From NCBI GenBank assembly GCA_947496145.1, contig CANMBS010000018.1, positions 38,285-102,284 on the forward strand: 64,000 nucleotides of DNA, given 5' to 3'. The notes under the pieces were generated by a model, which worked only from the letters and a program-made list of their open reading frames with translations, had not been told where the DNA came from and made no database searches. The position numbers and the translations under genes were made by a program. This document shows, piece by piece, positions 26,910-36,543 of the stretch (the stretch's first letter is position 1; every line of letters begins with the position of its first letter). This DNA comes from an uncultured Pseudovibrio sp. Its GTDB lineage: Bacteria > Pseudomonadota > Alphaproteobacteria > Rhizobiales > Stappiaceae.

Positions 26910-27997
26910 TCCGGTTTGAACCTCGCAGCAATGTTTCCTCTGCATTTGCCATTGTCCTGCCAGTCGTTGCAGGCATCACCGCACTTGCACTTGCCGCTAT
27001 TCCGATTGCCGCTGCTGGCGGTGATGTGTTTGCCGCTTACCTCCACATGCTCAAGGGCTCATTTGGTTCCAGTTTCGCCTTTTCCGAACTACTCGCCCGT
27101 GCAACTCCGCTGATTTTCACCGGCCTTGCCGTGAGCGTGGCGTTTCGGGCCAAGCTTTGGAACATCGGTGCAGAAGGCCAGCTTTATGTGGGCGCACTTG
27201 CTGCGGTTGCTGTGGGGTCCGGAGCTATCTCTGCTCCGCCCTTCATCATGCTCCCGCTGATCATTCTGGCTGGCATGATTGCGGGCGGCACCTTGATGCT
27301 GGTACCAACGCTCCTGAAAACCCGGCTGGGCGCAGATGAAGTGGTCACCACCTTGCTCTTAAACTTCATCGTGCTGCTTTTTGTGCAGATGATGCTGGAA
27401 GGGCCAATGAAAGACCCGATGGGCATGGGCTGGCCACAGTCTGAACCCATGACCGCCGCAGCGACCCTGCCCAAGATGTTTGCCCGTATGCGCGTGCACT
27501 GGGGGCTGGTGATTGCGCTGGTCTCTGCCCTCATCATCTACATCATGATGAAGCGCAGTGTGTGGGGCTTTGAAATCCGGGCCACGGGTGAGAATGTTTC
27601 TGCTGCAAAGCATGCTGGCATTCCGGTCACGTCCACCTTCATCAAAGTAGGTTTGATCTCTGGTGCGCTTGCAGGGCTTGCTGGTGTCAGTGAAGTCGCT
27701 GGCCTGAAAGGCTACCTCACCTCAGACATCTCGCCGGGCTTTGGCTACACGGGTGTTGTGGTGGCGATGCTTGCGGGGCTCTCGCCTGTCGGTGTGGTGA
27801 TTTCCGCCATCTTCATTGCTGCCGTGTTTGTCGGGGCAGACAGCATGAGCCGTGCCATGGGTGTTTCCAGTTATATTGCTGATCTTGTGGTCGCCATGTC
27901 TTTGATCTGCGTGCTGATCTCCAGCCTCTTCGTGCGCTTCAAGGTGCGGTTCGTCCATCCACGCAGAGCACCGCTTACGGCAAAAAAGGAAGCTTAA
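26906..27997 (+). CDS. ABC transporter permease (BPD_transp_2)
   Basis: A 363-residue inner-membrane permease with about 10 hydrophobic segments, overlapping the ATPase gene by ATGA. ATPLIFTGLAVSVAFRAKLWNIGAEGQ and GLISGALAGLAGVSEVAG are typical of the YufP/branched-chain-type permeases paired with BMP binding proteins. It is followed after 3 bp by the second permease, with which it should form the heterodimeric channel. Confidence 0.92.
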   Translation: MIRFEPRSNVSSAFAIVLPVVAGITALALAAIPIAAAGGDVFAAYLHMLKGSFGSSFAFSELLARATPLIFTGLAVSVAFRAKLWNIGAEGQLYVGALAAVAVGSGAISAPPFIMLPLIILAGMIAGGTLMLVPTLLKTRLGADEVVTTLLLNFIVLLFVQMMLEGPMKDPMGMGWPQSEPMTAAATLPKMFARMRVHWGLVIALVSALIIYIMMKRSVWGFEIRATGENVSAAKHAGIPVTSTFIKVGLISGALAGLAGVSEVAGLKGYLTSDISPGFGYTGVVVAMLAGLSPVGVVISAIFIAAVFVGADSMSRAMGVSSYIADLVVAMSLICVLISSLFVRFKVRFVHPRRAPLTAKKEA

Positions 27998-28000
27998 GCT

Positions 28001-28942
28001 ATGGAATATATTGATATTCTGATCTCCGCCAACTTCTGGGCTGCCGCCATCCGCATTGCAACACCGCTCATCTTTGGCGTGCTGGGTGCATTGGTTTGTG
28101 AGCGAGCTGGTGTTCTGAACCTTGGTATCGAAGGTATCTTCATCGTTGGCGCCATGTGCGGCTGGATGGCTGTGTGGCTTGGTGCTGGCCTTTGGGGTGG
28201 TGTTCTTGTTGCAGCCGCAGCTGGCGCATTCTTTGGTTTGCTCCACGGTATCCTGACAGTGCCGCTTGGTCTGTCACAGCACGTTTCCGGCCTTGGCATA
28301 ACCATGTTTGCCACCTCAGTGAGCTACTTCACCTATCGGACCGCCTTGCCAAAAGTTTCCAGCCCTCCGCGCATTGATGCGTTTCAGCCACTGGATATTC
28401 CGGTCCTTTCTGATCTGCCGTTCATCGGTCCTGCCCTGTTCCAGCAAACTCCCATGACCTTTCTTGCGCTCGCTATGGTTGTGCTGGTGGGTTACGTGCT
28501 CTATCGCACGCCGCTTGGTCTTGCGATCCGTGCCGTGGGGGACAATCCATCCGCTGTTGAAGCACAAGGGCTTTCGGTCTTTTCGCTGCGCATTGGGGCG
28601 ATCATGGCTGGTTCTGCTTTGATGGCACTGGGGGGAGCGTTCCTCACCATGTCGGCCTTCGACGCCTTCTTCTTTGGCATGATCAATGGACGGGGCTGGA
28701 TTTGCATTGCACTGGTGGTGTTTGCAAGCTGGAGGCCGGGCAAGGCTTTGCTTGGGGCGCTGCTGTTTGGCGCATTTGATGCGTTTCAGATCCGCCTGCA
28801 AAATGAGGTTGGTGCGGTGATCCCGTCACAGGTCTTCCTGATGATCCCTTACCTGCTTTCCATTATCGCGCTCGTCCTGGTGGCACGGAAAGCGGATTAT
28901 CCGCGTGCTCTGCTGCAACCTTACTTCCGTGGTCAGCGCTAA
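28001..28942 (+). CDS. ABC transporter permease (BPD_transp_2)
   Basis: A 313-residue permease, partner of the preceding one. RIATPLIFGVLGALVCERAGVLNLGIEGIF near the N-terminus is the YufQ-type signature. About eight to nine hydrophobic segments are present. It completes the importer and is followed 27 bp later by the cytosine deaminase gene. Confidence 0.92.
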   Translation: MEYIDILISANFWAAAIRIATPLIFGVLGALVCERAGVLNLGIEGIFIVGAMCGWMAVWLGAGLWGGVLVAAAAGAFFGLLHGILTVPLGLSQHVSGLGITMFATSVSYFTYRTALPKVSSPPRIDAFQPLDIPVLSDLPFIGPALFQQTPMTFLALAMVVLVGYVLYRTPLGLAIRAVGDNPSAVEAQGLSVFSLRIGAIMAGSALMALGGAFLTMSAFDAFFFGMINGRGWICIALVVFASWRPGKALLGALLFGAFDAFQIRLQNEVGAVIPSQVFLMIPYLLSIIALVLVARKADYPRALLQPYFRGQR

Positions 28943-28969
28943 GCTGAGCCAGAAACAAAAGGCAACAAA

Positions 28970-30280
28970 ATGTCGCTGGACTTACTTGTAAAAAACGCCG
29001 TGCTGACCACTGGCGAAACCAACGTGGATATCGCCGTAAACGACGGAAAGATCACCGCAATTGAGACAGGTATCACCGCAGAATCTGGCCGTGTGATTGA
29101 TGCACAGGGCCAGCTTGTTTCTGCGCCCTTTGTCGACCCTCACTTCCACATGGATGCAACCTTGTCCCTTGGGTTGCCGCGTATGAATGAAAGCGGCACG
29201 CTTTTGGAAGGCATCAGCCTTTGGGGGGAACTGAAGCCGCTATTGACCGTCGATGCAGTGGTTGAGCGGGCACTGCGTTATTGTGATCTTGCTGTCTCGC
29301 AGGGTCTGCTGGCCATTCGCTCTCACGTGGACGTGTGTGATGACCGCCTGCTTGGGGTTGAGGCCCTGCTCGATGTAAAGAAGCGTGTTGCTCCCTATAT
29401 TGATTTGCAGCTGGTTGCCTTTCCGCAGGATGGGTTCTACCGCTCAGTGACGGCAGAAAAGAACCTGTTGCGTGCGCTGGACATGGGCGTTGATGTGGTG
29501 GGTGGCATTCCGCATTTTGAGCGCACCATGGATGATGGTGCCCGCTCTGTGAAAGCGATGATGAAGATTGCCGCAGATCGCGGCCTTCTGGTCGATATGC
29601 ACTGCGATGAATCCGATGACCCTATGTCGCGCCATGTGGAAATACTCACCCACGAGACACTGTCACTGGGAATGCAGGGTCGTGTGACCGGGTCCCATCT
29701 GACCTCCATGCATTCCATGGATAATTACTATGTGTCCAAACTTCTGCCCCTGATGGCAGAAGCAGAAGTTCACACAATTGCCAACCCGCTCATCAACATC
29801 ATGCTGCAAGGCCGCCATGACACCTACCCAAAACGACGTGGTCAGACCCGTGTGCGTGAGATGCGTGATAATGGTATCACCGTTGGCTTTGGGCATGATT
29901 GCGTGATGGACCCGTGGTACTCGCTCGGCAATGCCGACATGCTGGAAGTTGCCGGGATGGGTTTGCATGTGGGCCAGCTTTCCAGCCGTGATGACATCCG
30001 CTACTGCTTTGAGGCGGTAACCACCAACTCCGCCCGCATCATGGGGCTTGAAGACTATGGCGTGAAGCCTGGCTGTAATGCTGACTTTGTTCTGTTGCAG
30101 GCTCAGGATGCTATTGAGGCAATTCGTATGAAGGCAACTCGTCTGGCTGTGGTGCGTCGCGGGCAGGTGATTGCAGAAACTGCCCCGCGCGTTTCCGCTT
30201 TGTCTTTAGAAGGTCGCCCGGCGAGCGTGAATGCAGCGCACTATTCGCCAAATGGCAACGCAAGGGGATCGGGTCTCTAA
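28970..30280 (+). CDS. codA: Cytosine deaminase (CodA-like amidohydrolase)
   Basis: A 436-residue metal-dependent amidohydrolase. Metal ligands are His58/His60 (VDPHFHMDATL), the later MHCDESDD histidine/glutamate, SHLTSMHS, and the aspartate of FGHDCVMDPWYSLG. HVDVCDDRLLGVEAL, IDLQLVAFPQDG and DTYPKRRGQTRVREM match E. coli CodA block by block. It deaminates cytosine to uracil, or a related base such as isoguanine or creatinine-like substrate; homologues vary. Its position behind a BMP importer points to uptake and salvage of a pyrimidine. Confidence 0.87.
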   Translation: MSLDLLVKNAVLTTGETNVDIAVNDGKITAIETGITAESGRVIDAQGQLVSAPFVDPHFHMDATLSLGLPRMNESGTLLEGISLWGELKPLLTVDAVVERALRYCDLAVSQGLLAIRSHVDVCDDRLLGVEALLDVKKRVAPYIDLQLVAFPQDGFYRSVTAEKNLLRALDMGVDVVGGIPHFERTMDDGARSVKAMMKIAADRGLLVDMHCDESDDPMSRHVEILTHETLSLGMQGRVTGSHLTSMHSMDNYYVSKLLPLMAEAEVHTIANPLINIMLQGRHDTYPKRRGQTRVREMRDNGITVGFGHDCVMDPWYSLGNADMLEVAGMGLHVGQLSSRDDIRYCFEAVTTNSARIMGLEDYGVKPGCNADFVLLQAQDAIEAIRMKATRLAVVRRGQVIAETAPRVSALSLEGRPASVNAAHYSPNGNARGSGL

Positions 30281-30310
30281 GAGCCGGATTTCCTGAAGGC
30301 AGTATGAAAC

Positions 30311-30342
30311 AAAAAACGGTGAGAAGATGGTTCTTCTCACCG
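30311..30342 (-). terminator. Terminator of the GntR gene
   Basis: Read on the minus strand, CGGTGAGAAG pairs with CTTCTCACCG (10 bp, 6-nt loop) and is followed by TTTTTT. It lies between the convergent codA and GntR genes and may also stop codA transcription. Confidence 0.82.
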
Positions 30343-30368
30343 GGGAAATTCTTAAAAGAACTGTTTGC

Positions 30369-31076
30369 TTACATAGTTTTGTAAAGTTCCGGTAAGCGGT
30401 CAATGTGAGTTTTAATGGTTTGCTCTGCTAATGCGCCGTCACCGGTTCTTACAGCAGTCACGAGCTGGGCATGATCTTCCTGCACACCTTCGCTGATAAA
30501 ATCAGCCCGCCGCATTGCCGCACGATAACGGGTGCACTGGTCATGCAACATGTACAGAAAACGGCTCGCCCATCTGGACCCAGCGCCCTCAACAAGCATC
30601 ATATGAAATGCGCGATTAGCTTCTTCCCATTCACACCAGAAACTGCGGCGGGAGGCTTGCCATGTCCGCTCAATCTCCTGCATGTTGTGATAAGCATTCA
30701 GCACCTGCTCACGCCATTGCAGGTTGCCAGTTTCAACAGCAGTACGCACAGTTGCGCTTTCAATTAAGCGGCGCTGCGCAATAATGTCACGAAACTCGCC
30801 CTGCGTGAGCTCTGGTATATAAAACCCCTTGTGAGATTGCGTAGCTACAAGCCCCTGAGATACCAGCCGGGAAAGTGCTTCTCGTACTGGCGTTGGTCCA
30901 ACATCAAAGGTGCTACACATTTCACGAATTCGTAACTTGCTGCCGGGTGCGAGCCGGCCTGCAAGAATAGCCGCCCGCAGGTGCGCGTAGGCCCTGTCTA
31001 TAAGGGAGGCTGACGACGGGACGTTTTGTGCAGAGACCGATGTGATCGGTCTTTCTAAGGTATCCTCTATTTTCAA
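30369..31076 (-). CDS. GntR-family regulator, FCD domain
   Basis: A 235-residue repressor-type regulator. The winged HTH at about 25-90 (RAYAHLRAAILAGRLAPGSKLRIREMCSTF region, then VGPTPVREALSRL) precedes an all-helical FCD ligand domain with the expected histidines/aspartates (FHMMLVEGAG). No ATG is available before the HTH; the start is a TTG with AAGG 8 nt upstream. It is convergent with codA and is the natural candidate to control the cytosine importer operon. Confidence 0.9.
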   Translation of the reverse strand: MKIEDTLERPITSVSAQNVPSSASLIDRAYAHLRAAILAGRLAPGSKLRIREMCSTFDVGPTPVREALSRLVSQGLVATQSHKGFYIPELTQGEFRDIIAQRRLIESATVRTAVETGNLQWREQVLNAYHNMQEIERTWQASRRSFWCEWEEANRAFHMMLVEGAGSRWASRFLYMLHDQCTRYRAAMRRADFISEGVQEDHAQLVTAVRTGDGALAEQTIKTHIDRLPELYKTM

Positions 31077-32143
31077 AGTTTTCTGCCTTACAATTATTAT
31101 CTATGCAATTGGGCGTTTCACTTGTTAGATACGGAAACAGGATCATCAGTTTTGTTAGGTGGTCTCGTTAAAATTGCAATATAAACTGACCATTTTTCTA
31201 ATAACTTTAAAACAGTATCTTAACTGCAATTGCAATGAAATTGCGCAAATTTCATGCGTATTTCCAATAAAACACTCGTAAAAGTTGGGAAAATACCTCC
31301 GATTATCGATTGTTTCAGAAGATATGACCGTGGGTAAGCTTAAATTTCTGTAATACGAGTCGCCTTTTCTTTTATTCTTCTCGCGCAAATGAGTATACAC
31401 AAAAAGTTTTAATTAATTTCTTTAATCATTACTGTAGCACTCCTGAATTTTGTGCATGTGCAGCGAAATATTTGAGTATTTTTGAGAGTTAAATTCAACA
31501 TTTTTCATATTTTTGCTGTCTTTTTCAAGGAAAATACAGCACACCTCTCTCATAATGACGCGGTGCGGCATAATTTATCGACCAATGAGGCCTGTTTATA
31601 CGTGATCACGACTCATCAAAAATCAAAGCTCTCAGGAGACGCTCAGTAAAAATCCCATGAGTTCTGGTATGTGACGCTATGCAGCTGGTTTTTATGCAGG
31701 CGTAAAATCGTCAAAACAGCAGCATCGGGGTGCTGAACAGCAGAGACGCGGAAAGTGTTAAAAATAGTTGTGACCCCTATCACAATAAAGCGGGATATTT
31801 TGGTTTGCCGGTGAAGACCGGAAGAGGTCAAACGTTTATCGATTTCGCATAACTCTATAATAAATAAAGAAAATGAGGTTTCGTCACAACGTCTGTTGTT
31901 CGATTGTGACCTGAATTATCCCATACTCGCGCTGGTTTAGTACGTATAGGACGCCGTTTTCAAAAAGAGTATTTGCTGCCTGTCATAAATTTCAGGTCAT
32001 GTGTCCAAATCAGAAATAAATCGAGCTCATTTAACGGTCCAGGTAATGCTACGAGGTGAGGGCATATTTCGTAGTGCGATTCCCCCAGACATCAGCGCAT
32101 ATTTCCCGGTTTCGACTCTTGGTCAGTAACCACAGAGTGTAAA
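31077..32143. other. Long non-coding region before the RND efflux genes
   Basis: About 1.07 kb, AT-rich in its left half, with no supportable gene. It contains ATGAAATT-GCGCA-AATTTCAT (31235-31255), a CRP-like palindrome (31768-31785) and GTCACAA-N14-TTGTGAC (31883-31910). No local regulator gene for the efflux pump is present. Confidence 0.6.
31768..31785 (+). promoter_or_regulatory. CRP/FNR-type palindrome
   Basis: TTGTGA-CCCCTA-TCACAA is a perfect 6+6 inverted repeat matching the CRP consensus TGTGA-N6-TCACA. It is about 360 nt upstream of the efflux adaptor ATG. The cognate regulator is not in the window. Confidence 0.45.
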
Positions 32144-33289
32144 ATGATGAAACAACGTGCCAGATACCTTCTGCCAGCATATGGTCTGGTTGTTGCGGTG
32201 GCTTTGCTTGCAGGTCCCGGCCTGCCGGCTTCTTTCCTCTCCAATGCGAGTGCTAAGCAAATGCCGGGCGCCCCTGCGCCGGGTGTTCTGGTTGAAGAGG
32301 CACGTTTACAAACTCTCGAAACAGAACACGTTTTTTCCGGTCGCACTGAAGCGATTTCGCGTGTGAGTCTAATCGCCCGCGTCGGTGGTTTTCTCAAGCC
32401 TTTAAAATTCTCAGAAGGCGCCTTGGTGAAAAAAGGGGAGCCGCTCTTTGAAATTGAGCGCGGCCCCTATAAGTTCGCGGTGGATCAGGCGAATGCAAAC
32501 GTCCAAAGCGCGCAGGCTAAGGTGGATCTGGCTCAACTTGAATATGATCGCAAAAAACTGCTCGTGGAAAAAGACAGTATTTCCGTGTCTGAACTGGATG
32601 TCGCCCGTGCAAGCCTGAAAGAAGCAAGGGCCGCGCTTTCCCTTCGTGAAGCAGAGCTGGCCCTGCGGGAGCTGGACCTCAGTTACACAACAATCAGTGC
32701 GCCAATGGACGGTAAAGTTGGAACCTCTGCGTTCAAATCCGGTGCTTATGTAACAGCTTCCAGTGGAGAACTGGCAACCATCACCTCCCTTGACCCGATC
32801 CGTGTGTCCATTCCAGTGACACAGGGCATGATCTCCCGGTTGCAACTGCAAAATACTGAGGAGCTGAACAACTACCAGATCCAGCTTCGCCTGACAGATC
32901 GCTCAGTTTACAGCGAAGAAGGCGAAATGGATTACCTGTCTGCTCAGGCTAATCCGGAAACAGACAGCGTGGACGCCCGCATCGTCTTCCCGAACCCGGA
33001 CCATCGCTTGTTCGACAGGCAGCTTGTTGATGTGCTTATCTCCCGAAAAAATGCGCCAAAACAACTGATTGTTTCACAGGCAGCTATGCTGCTTGACCAA
33101 GATGGCACCTATGTTCTGAAGGTCGATGCAGAAGGTATTGTCGAAAAACGTCCTGTGGCGGTCGGCGAACAGCGCCGGGGTCTTGTCATCATCAAGTCTG
33201 GTCTGAGTGAAGGCGATCAGGTGATCGTGGCGGGCAGTCAAAAGGCCCGTCCCGGGTCCAAAGTCACCGCAAAGGTGGTGGGGCAGTAA
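32144..33289 (+). CDS. RND efflux periplasmic adaptor subunit
   Basis: A 381-residue membrane-fusion protein. The N-terminal hydrophobic segment (about 8-35) is a signal/anchor; the lipoyl half-motifs flank a coiled-coil hairpin (about 105-185, VDQANANVQSAQAKVDLAQLE to REAELALRELDL), followed by the beta-barrel and membrane-proximal domains. It bridges the inner-membrane pump to an outer-membrane channel. The pump gene follows after 3 bp. No TolC-like gene is adjacent. Confidence 0.93.
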   Translation: MMKQRARYLLPAYGLVVAVALLAGPGLPASFLSNASAKQMPGAPAPGVLVEEARLQTLETEHVFSGRTEAISRVSLIARVGGFLKPLKFSEGALVKKGEPLFEIERGPYKFAVDQANANVQSAQAKVDLAQLEYDRKKLLVEKDSISVSELDVARASLKEARAALSLREAELALRELDLSYTTISAPMDGKVGTSAFKSGAYVTASSGELATITSLDPIRVSIPVTQGMISRLQLQNTEELNNYQIQLRLTDRSVYSEEGEMDYLSAQANPETDSVDARIVFPNPDHRLFDRQLVDVLISRKNAPKQLIVSQAAMLLDQDGTYVLKVDAEGIVEKRPVAVGEQRRGLVIIKSGLSEGDQVIVAGSQKARPGSKVTAKVVGQ

Positions 33290-33292
33290 ATC

Positions 33293-36200
33293 ATGATTTA
33301 TGACATGTTTATCAGGCGCCCTCGTCTGGCGATGGTCGTGTCCATCGTCATCGTTGTGCTTGGCCTGATCTCAATTTCAGTAATCCCGGTCTCTCAGTAC
33401 CCGTCAATTGCCCCTCCAACTGTGAGTGTTTCGGCCATGTTTGTTGGCGCAGATGCTGTAACGCTGGAAGAAAGTGTGGCTCAGCCCATCGAAAGTGCCA
33501 TTAACGGCGTGGACGGCATGCGTTACATGCAGTCGGCCTCTTCAGCAGATGGCTCTTACTCGCTGACCATCTACTTCAACCTTGGTGTTGACCCGGACAT
33601 TGCAGCGGTGAACGTACAAAACCGTCTGTCCAAGGTGGAAAGCAAACTGCCGCAAGAGGTACGCTCGCAGGGTGTGAGTGTTACCAAAAAAGCAGGCGAT
33701 ATGCTCAAGGCCTATGTCTTCTATTCTCCCGGCGAGAAGATGGATATTCTTGATGTTTCCAGTTATGTAAACATCAACGTGATTGACGAGCTCAAGCGTA
33801 TTGATGGTATCGGTGATGCCGCTGTATTCGGTGCACGTGACTACTCCATGCGCATCTGGCTCGATCCAGACAAGCTGCGTGCATTCAACCTGACGGCAAT
33901 GGATGTAGCAAACGCGGTGAGCACTCAGAACAAGCAGGCTGCTGTGGGCCGTATTGGTTCTGCCCCTCAGCCAAGCGATCAGATGTTGCAACTGACGGTG
34001 ACAGCAAAAGGCCGGTTGGCGACCTCTGAAGAGTTCGGCAACATCATTTTGCGTGCAAATCTGGATGGCTCAATCGTTCGCCTGAAAGACGTAGCCCGTG
34101 TGGAGCTGGCCTCCTCCTCCTATGACTGGAGTTCACTGTACAATCAGCAATCCTCCATCATGATGGCGATTTATCTCACACCCGGCGCAAATGCGGTGGC
34201 GGTTTCTGAGGCAGTCGATCAGCGCCTTGAGGTTCTGGCAGCTCGTTTCCCGGAGGAGCTGACTTACAAGCCAAGTTTCGACACCTCCCTGTTCGTGAAT
34301 GAGATGATCACGAAGGTGATCACCACACTGCTTGAAGCCTTTGTGCTTGTCACGGTCGTGGTCTACCTGTTTCTGGGGCGCCTTCGGGCAACCATTATCC
34401 CGCTGGTTGCAGTGCCTGTCTCAATCATCGGCGCATTGGCCGTAGCTTATGTCCTCGGCTTTTCTGCCAACACGATTTCGCTGCTCGCCCTCGTGCTTGC
34501 TATCGGGATTGTGGTGGATGATGCAATTATCGTGGTGGAGAATGTTGAGCGCGTGATGCACGAAAACCCAGAGCTCACACCTGCGCAAGCCACTTCAAAG
34601 GCTGTTGGCGAAATTGCAGGCCCGGTTATTGCCGTCACGCTCGTTCTTCTGTCAGTGTTTGTGCCTGTTGCCTTCTTGCCGGGGTCCGGTGGTGTACTCT
34701 TCCGGGAATTTGCTGTGTCCATCTCTGCGGCAATGATCCTTTCTGCGGTGAACGCTCTCACACTTTCCCCTGCCCTGTGTGCTCTTTTTATGAAAACCGG
34801 CAAGACCAGCGGTGTGATGGCGCGTGTGTCGCAGGCGATTGACAGGCTGGGTAATGGCTACGCCAATATCATTCGCAAGATCGGGAAGTTCTCTATTGTG
34901 TCGGTTCCGGTGATTGTGGCTTTCGCGCTGTTGTCGCTGTTTATCGTTAGTAACACACCAGACGGGTTCGTACCGGATGAAGACAAAGGTTTTGCCTTTG
35001 TGCTGGTGAACCTGCCCGCAGGTGCCTCGCTGAACAGAACACAAGAAGCTCTGGACAAGGCTGATGCGATCATCAGTCAGGACCCGGCAGTTGCGTCAAC
35101 AACGGTGATTGCGGGGCTGGATATGCTCTCTGGTGGTGGTGCCTCCTCCAATGCTGGCGCCATGTTTGTGGAACTGCTGCCCTATGCAGAGCGCAAGGAC
35201 CCTAACCTGTCATCCTTCGCCTTCGTGCGGCGCATGTATGGTGCCCTCTCAGCATTGCCAGATGCAAACTACTTCCCGGTGAACCCACCCGCGATCATGG
35301 GCCTTGGGTCTGTCGGAGGGTTTGAGTACATTCTGGAGGCGCTTGAGGGGCAAAATCCAGCGGAGCTGGCACAGCTTTCTCGTGGCCTGATGATGGCCGC
35401 AAACCAAAACCCGAAACTTGCAAGCTTCTTCACTGGTTACAACGCCAGCACGCCTCAGGTCAGTGTGGATCTGGACCGGGACAGAGCGCAGGTGCTCGGG
35501 CTGAATGTGGCTGATGTTTATAACACTTTGCAAGCCACTCTGGGCGGCTATTACATTAATGACTTCAACTTGTTTGGACGTACATGGACGGTACGCATGC
35601 AGGCAGAGAAAGAGTATCGCTCGGAGATTGAAGACATCAGTGATGTGAAAGTACGCTCTGATACCGGGCAAATGGTTGACCTGAGCAGTATTGTTGACAC
35701 GCAAATGGTGCAAGGTGCTGCCAACATCACTCGTTTTAACAACTACAGAACGGTAAAGTTTAACGGTAATGCCGCGCCGGGTGTTGGCCTTGGGTCTGCG
35801 CTTAACGCGATGGAACAGGTTTCTGATGAGGTTCTGCCATCAGGCTATGCGTTTGAGTGGACGGGCATTGCCCTTGAGCAAAAGGAAACGGCTGGCCAAA
35901 CTGGTATGATGCTGGGTCTGGCATTCCTCTTTGCCTATCTCTTCCTCGTGGCCCTTTATGAGAGCTGGAATACGCCAATTCCGGTGCTGCTATCAGTTAT
36001 GCCATCCATAGCAGGTGCACTTGGCAGTTTGTGGCTCTTCAATCTGTCGTTTGATCTGTACGCTCAGATCGGTCTGGTGATCCTGATCGCACTGGCTGGC
36101 AAGAATGCCATTTTAATGAATGACTTCTCTCTGGAACGCCGCATTCAGGGCAGTTCGCTGATGGATTCTGCGGTGGAAGGAGCACGGCTGCGGTTCAGGC

Positions 36201-36442
36201 CGGTAATGATGACATCGCTGGCCTTCGCCGCAGGTCTTGTACCTCTGGTGCGTTCTGGCGGTGCAGGTGCTGAATCCATGATTGCAGTGGGCGTTCCCGT
36301 GCTTGCTGGCATGGTAGTATCCTTCAGCGTTGGTATCTTCCTGATTCCAACCCTTTACGTTGTGTTCCAGTGGCTGCGCGAAAAAGCGGGCTGGACCGTT
36401 GAAAAGGGCCGTAAACAAAAGGGCTATGACGCTGTGTCATAG
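33293..36442 (+). CDS. RND multidrug efflux permease (HAE1/AcrB type)
   Basis: A 1049-residue inner-membrane proton-drug antiporter of normal AcrB length. N-terminal MIYDMFIRRPRLAMVVSI, the TM4 proton-relay aspartate pair in IGIVVDDAIIVVENVERV, the TM10 lysine in LAGKNAILMNDFS, and duplicated periplasmic porter domains are all present. It should export hydrophobic or amphiphilic compounds with the adjacent adaptor. The particular drug range cannot be deduced. Confidence 0.96.
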   Translation: MIYDMFIRRPRLAMVVSIVIVVLGLISISVIPVSQYPSIAPPTVSVSAMFVGADAVTLEESVAQPIESAINGVDGMRYMQSASSADGSYSLTIYFNLGVDPDIAAVNVQNRLSKVESKLPQEVRSQGVSVTKKAGDMLKAYVFYSPGEKMDILDVSSYVNINVIDELKRIDGIGDAAVFGARDYSMRIWLDPDKLRAFNLTAMDVANAVSTQNKQAAVGRIGSAPQPSDQMLQLTVTAKGRLATSEEFGNIILRANLDGSIVRLKDVARVELASSSYDWSSLYNQQSSIMMAIYLTPGANAVAVSEAVDQRLEVLAARFPEELTYKPSFDTSLFVNEMITKVITTLLEAFVLVTVVVYLFLGRLRATIIPLVAVPVSIIGALAVAYVLGFSANTISLLALVLAIGIVVDDAIIVVENVERVMHENPELTPAQATSKAVGEIAGPVIAVTLVLLSVFVPVAFLPGSGGVLFREFAVSISAAMILSAVNALTLSPALCALFMKTGKTSGVMARVSQAIDRLGNGYANIIRKIGKFSIVSVPVIVAFALLSLFIVSNTPDGFVPDEDKGFAFVLVNLPAGASLNRTQEALDKADAIISQDPAVASTTVIAGLDMLSGGGASSNAGAMFVELLPYAERKDPNLSSFAFVRRMYGALSALPDANYFPVNPPAIMGLGSVGGFEYILEALEGQNPAELAQLSRGLMMAANQNPKLASFFTGYNASTPQVSVDLDRDRAQVLGLNVADVYNTLQATLGGYYINDFNLFGRTWTVRMQAEKEYRSEIEDISDVKVRSDTGQMVDLSSIVDTQMVQGAANITRFNNYRTVKFNGNAAPGVGLGSALNAMEQVSDEVLPSGYAFEWTGIALEQKETAGQTGMMLGLAFLFAYLFLVALYESWNTPIPVLLSVMPSIAGALGSLWLFNLSFDLYAQIGLVILIALAGKNAILMNDFSLERRIQGSSLMDSAVEGARLRFRPVMMTSLAFAAGLVPLVRSGGAGAESMIAVGVPVLAGMVVSFSVGIFLIPTLYVVFQWLREKAGWTVEKGRKQKGYDAVS

Positions 36443-36457
36443 AGTGCTTTGAATTAT

Positions 36458-36490
36458 AGAGCGTGGCGACGATCTTTATTGCCACGCTCT
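36458..36490 (+). terminator. Hairpin after the RND permease
   Basis: A perfect 10-bp stem (AGAGCGTGGC with GCCACGCTCT) with a 13-nt loop lies 16 nt after the stop codon, between convergent genes. There is no U-tract, so termination efficiency is uncertain. Confidence 0.55.
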
Positions 36491-36543
36491 GATAACCAGT
36501 TAGCCATGAGCGCAGGTCTGAGGAAAACTTCCAGCCCTCAGGC

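Noticed and set aside
31235..31255. LacI operator similar to TGATTGCGCAATCA
   Set aside because: The centre is shifted (ATTGCGCAAAT) and there is no sugar-acid gene nearby; listed only as a palindrome.
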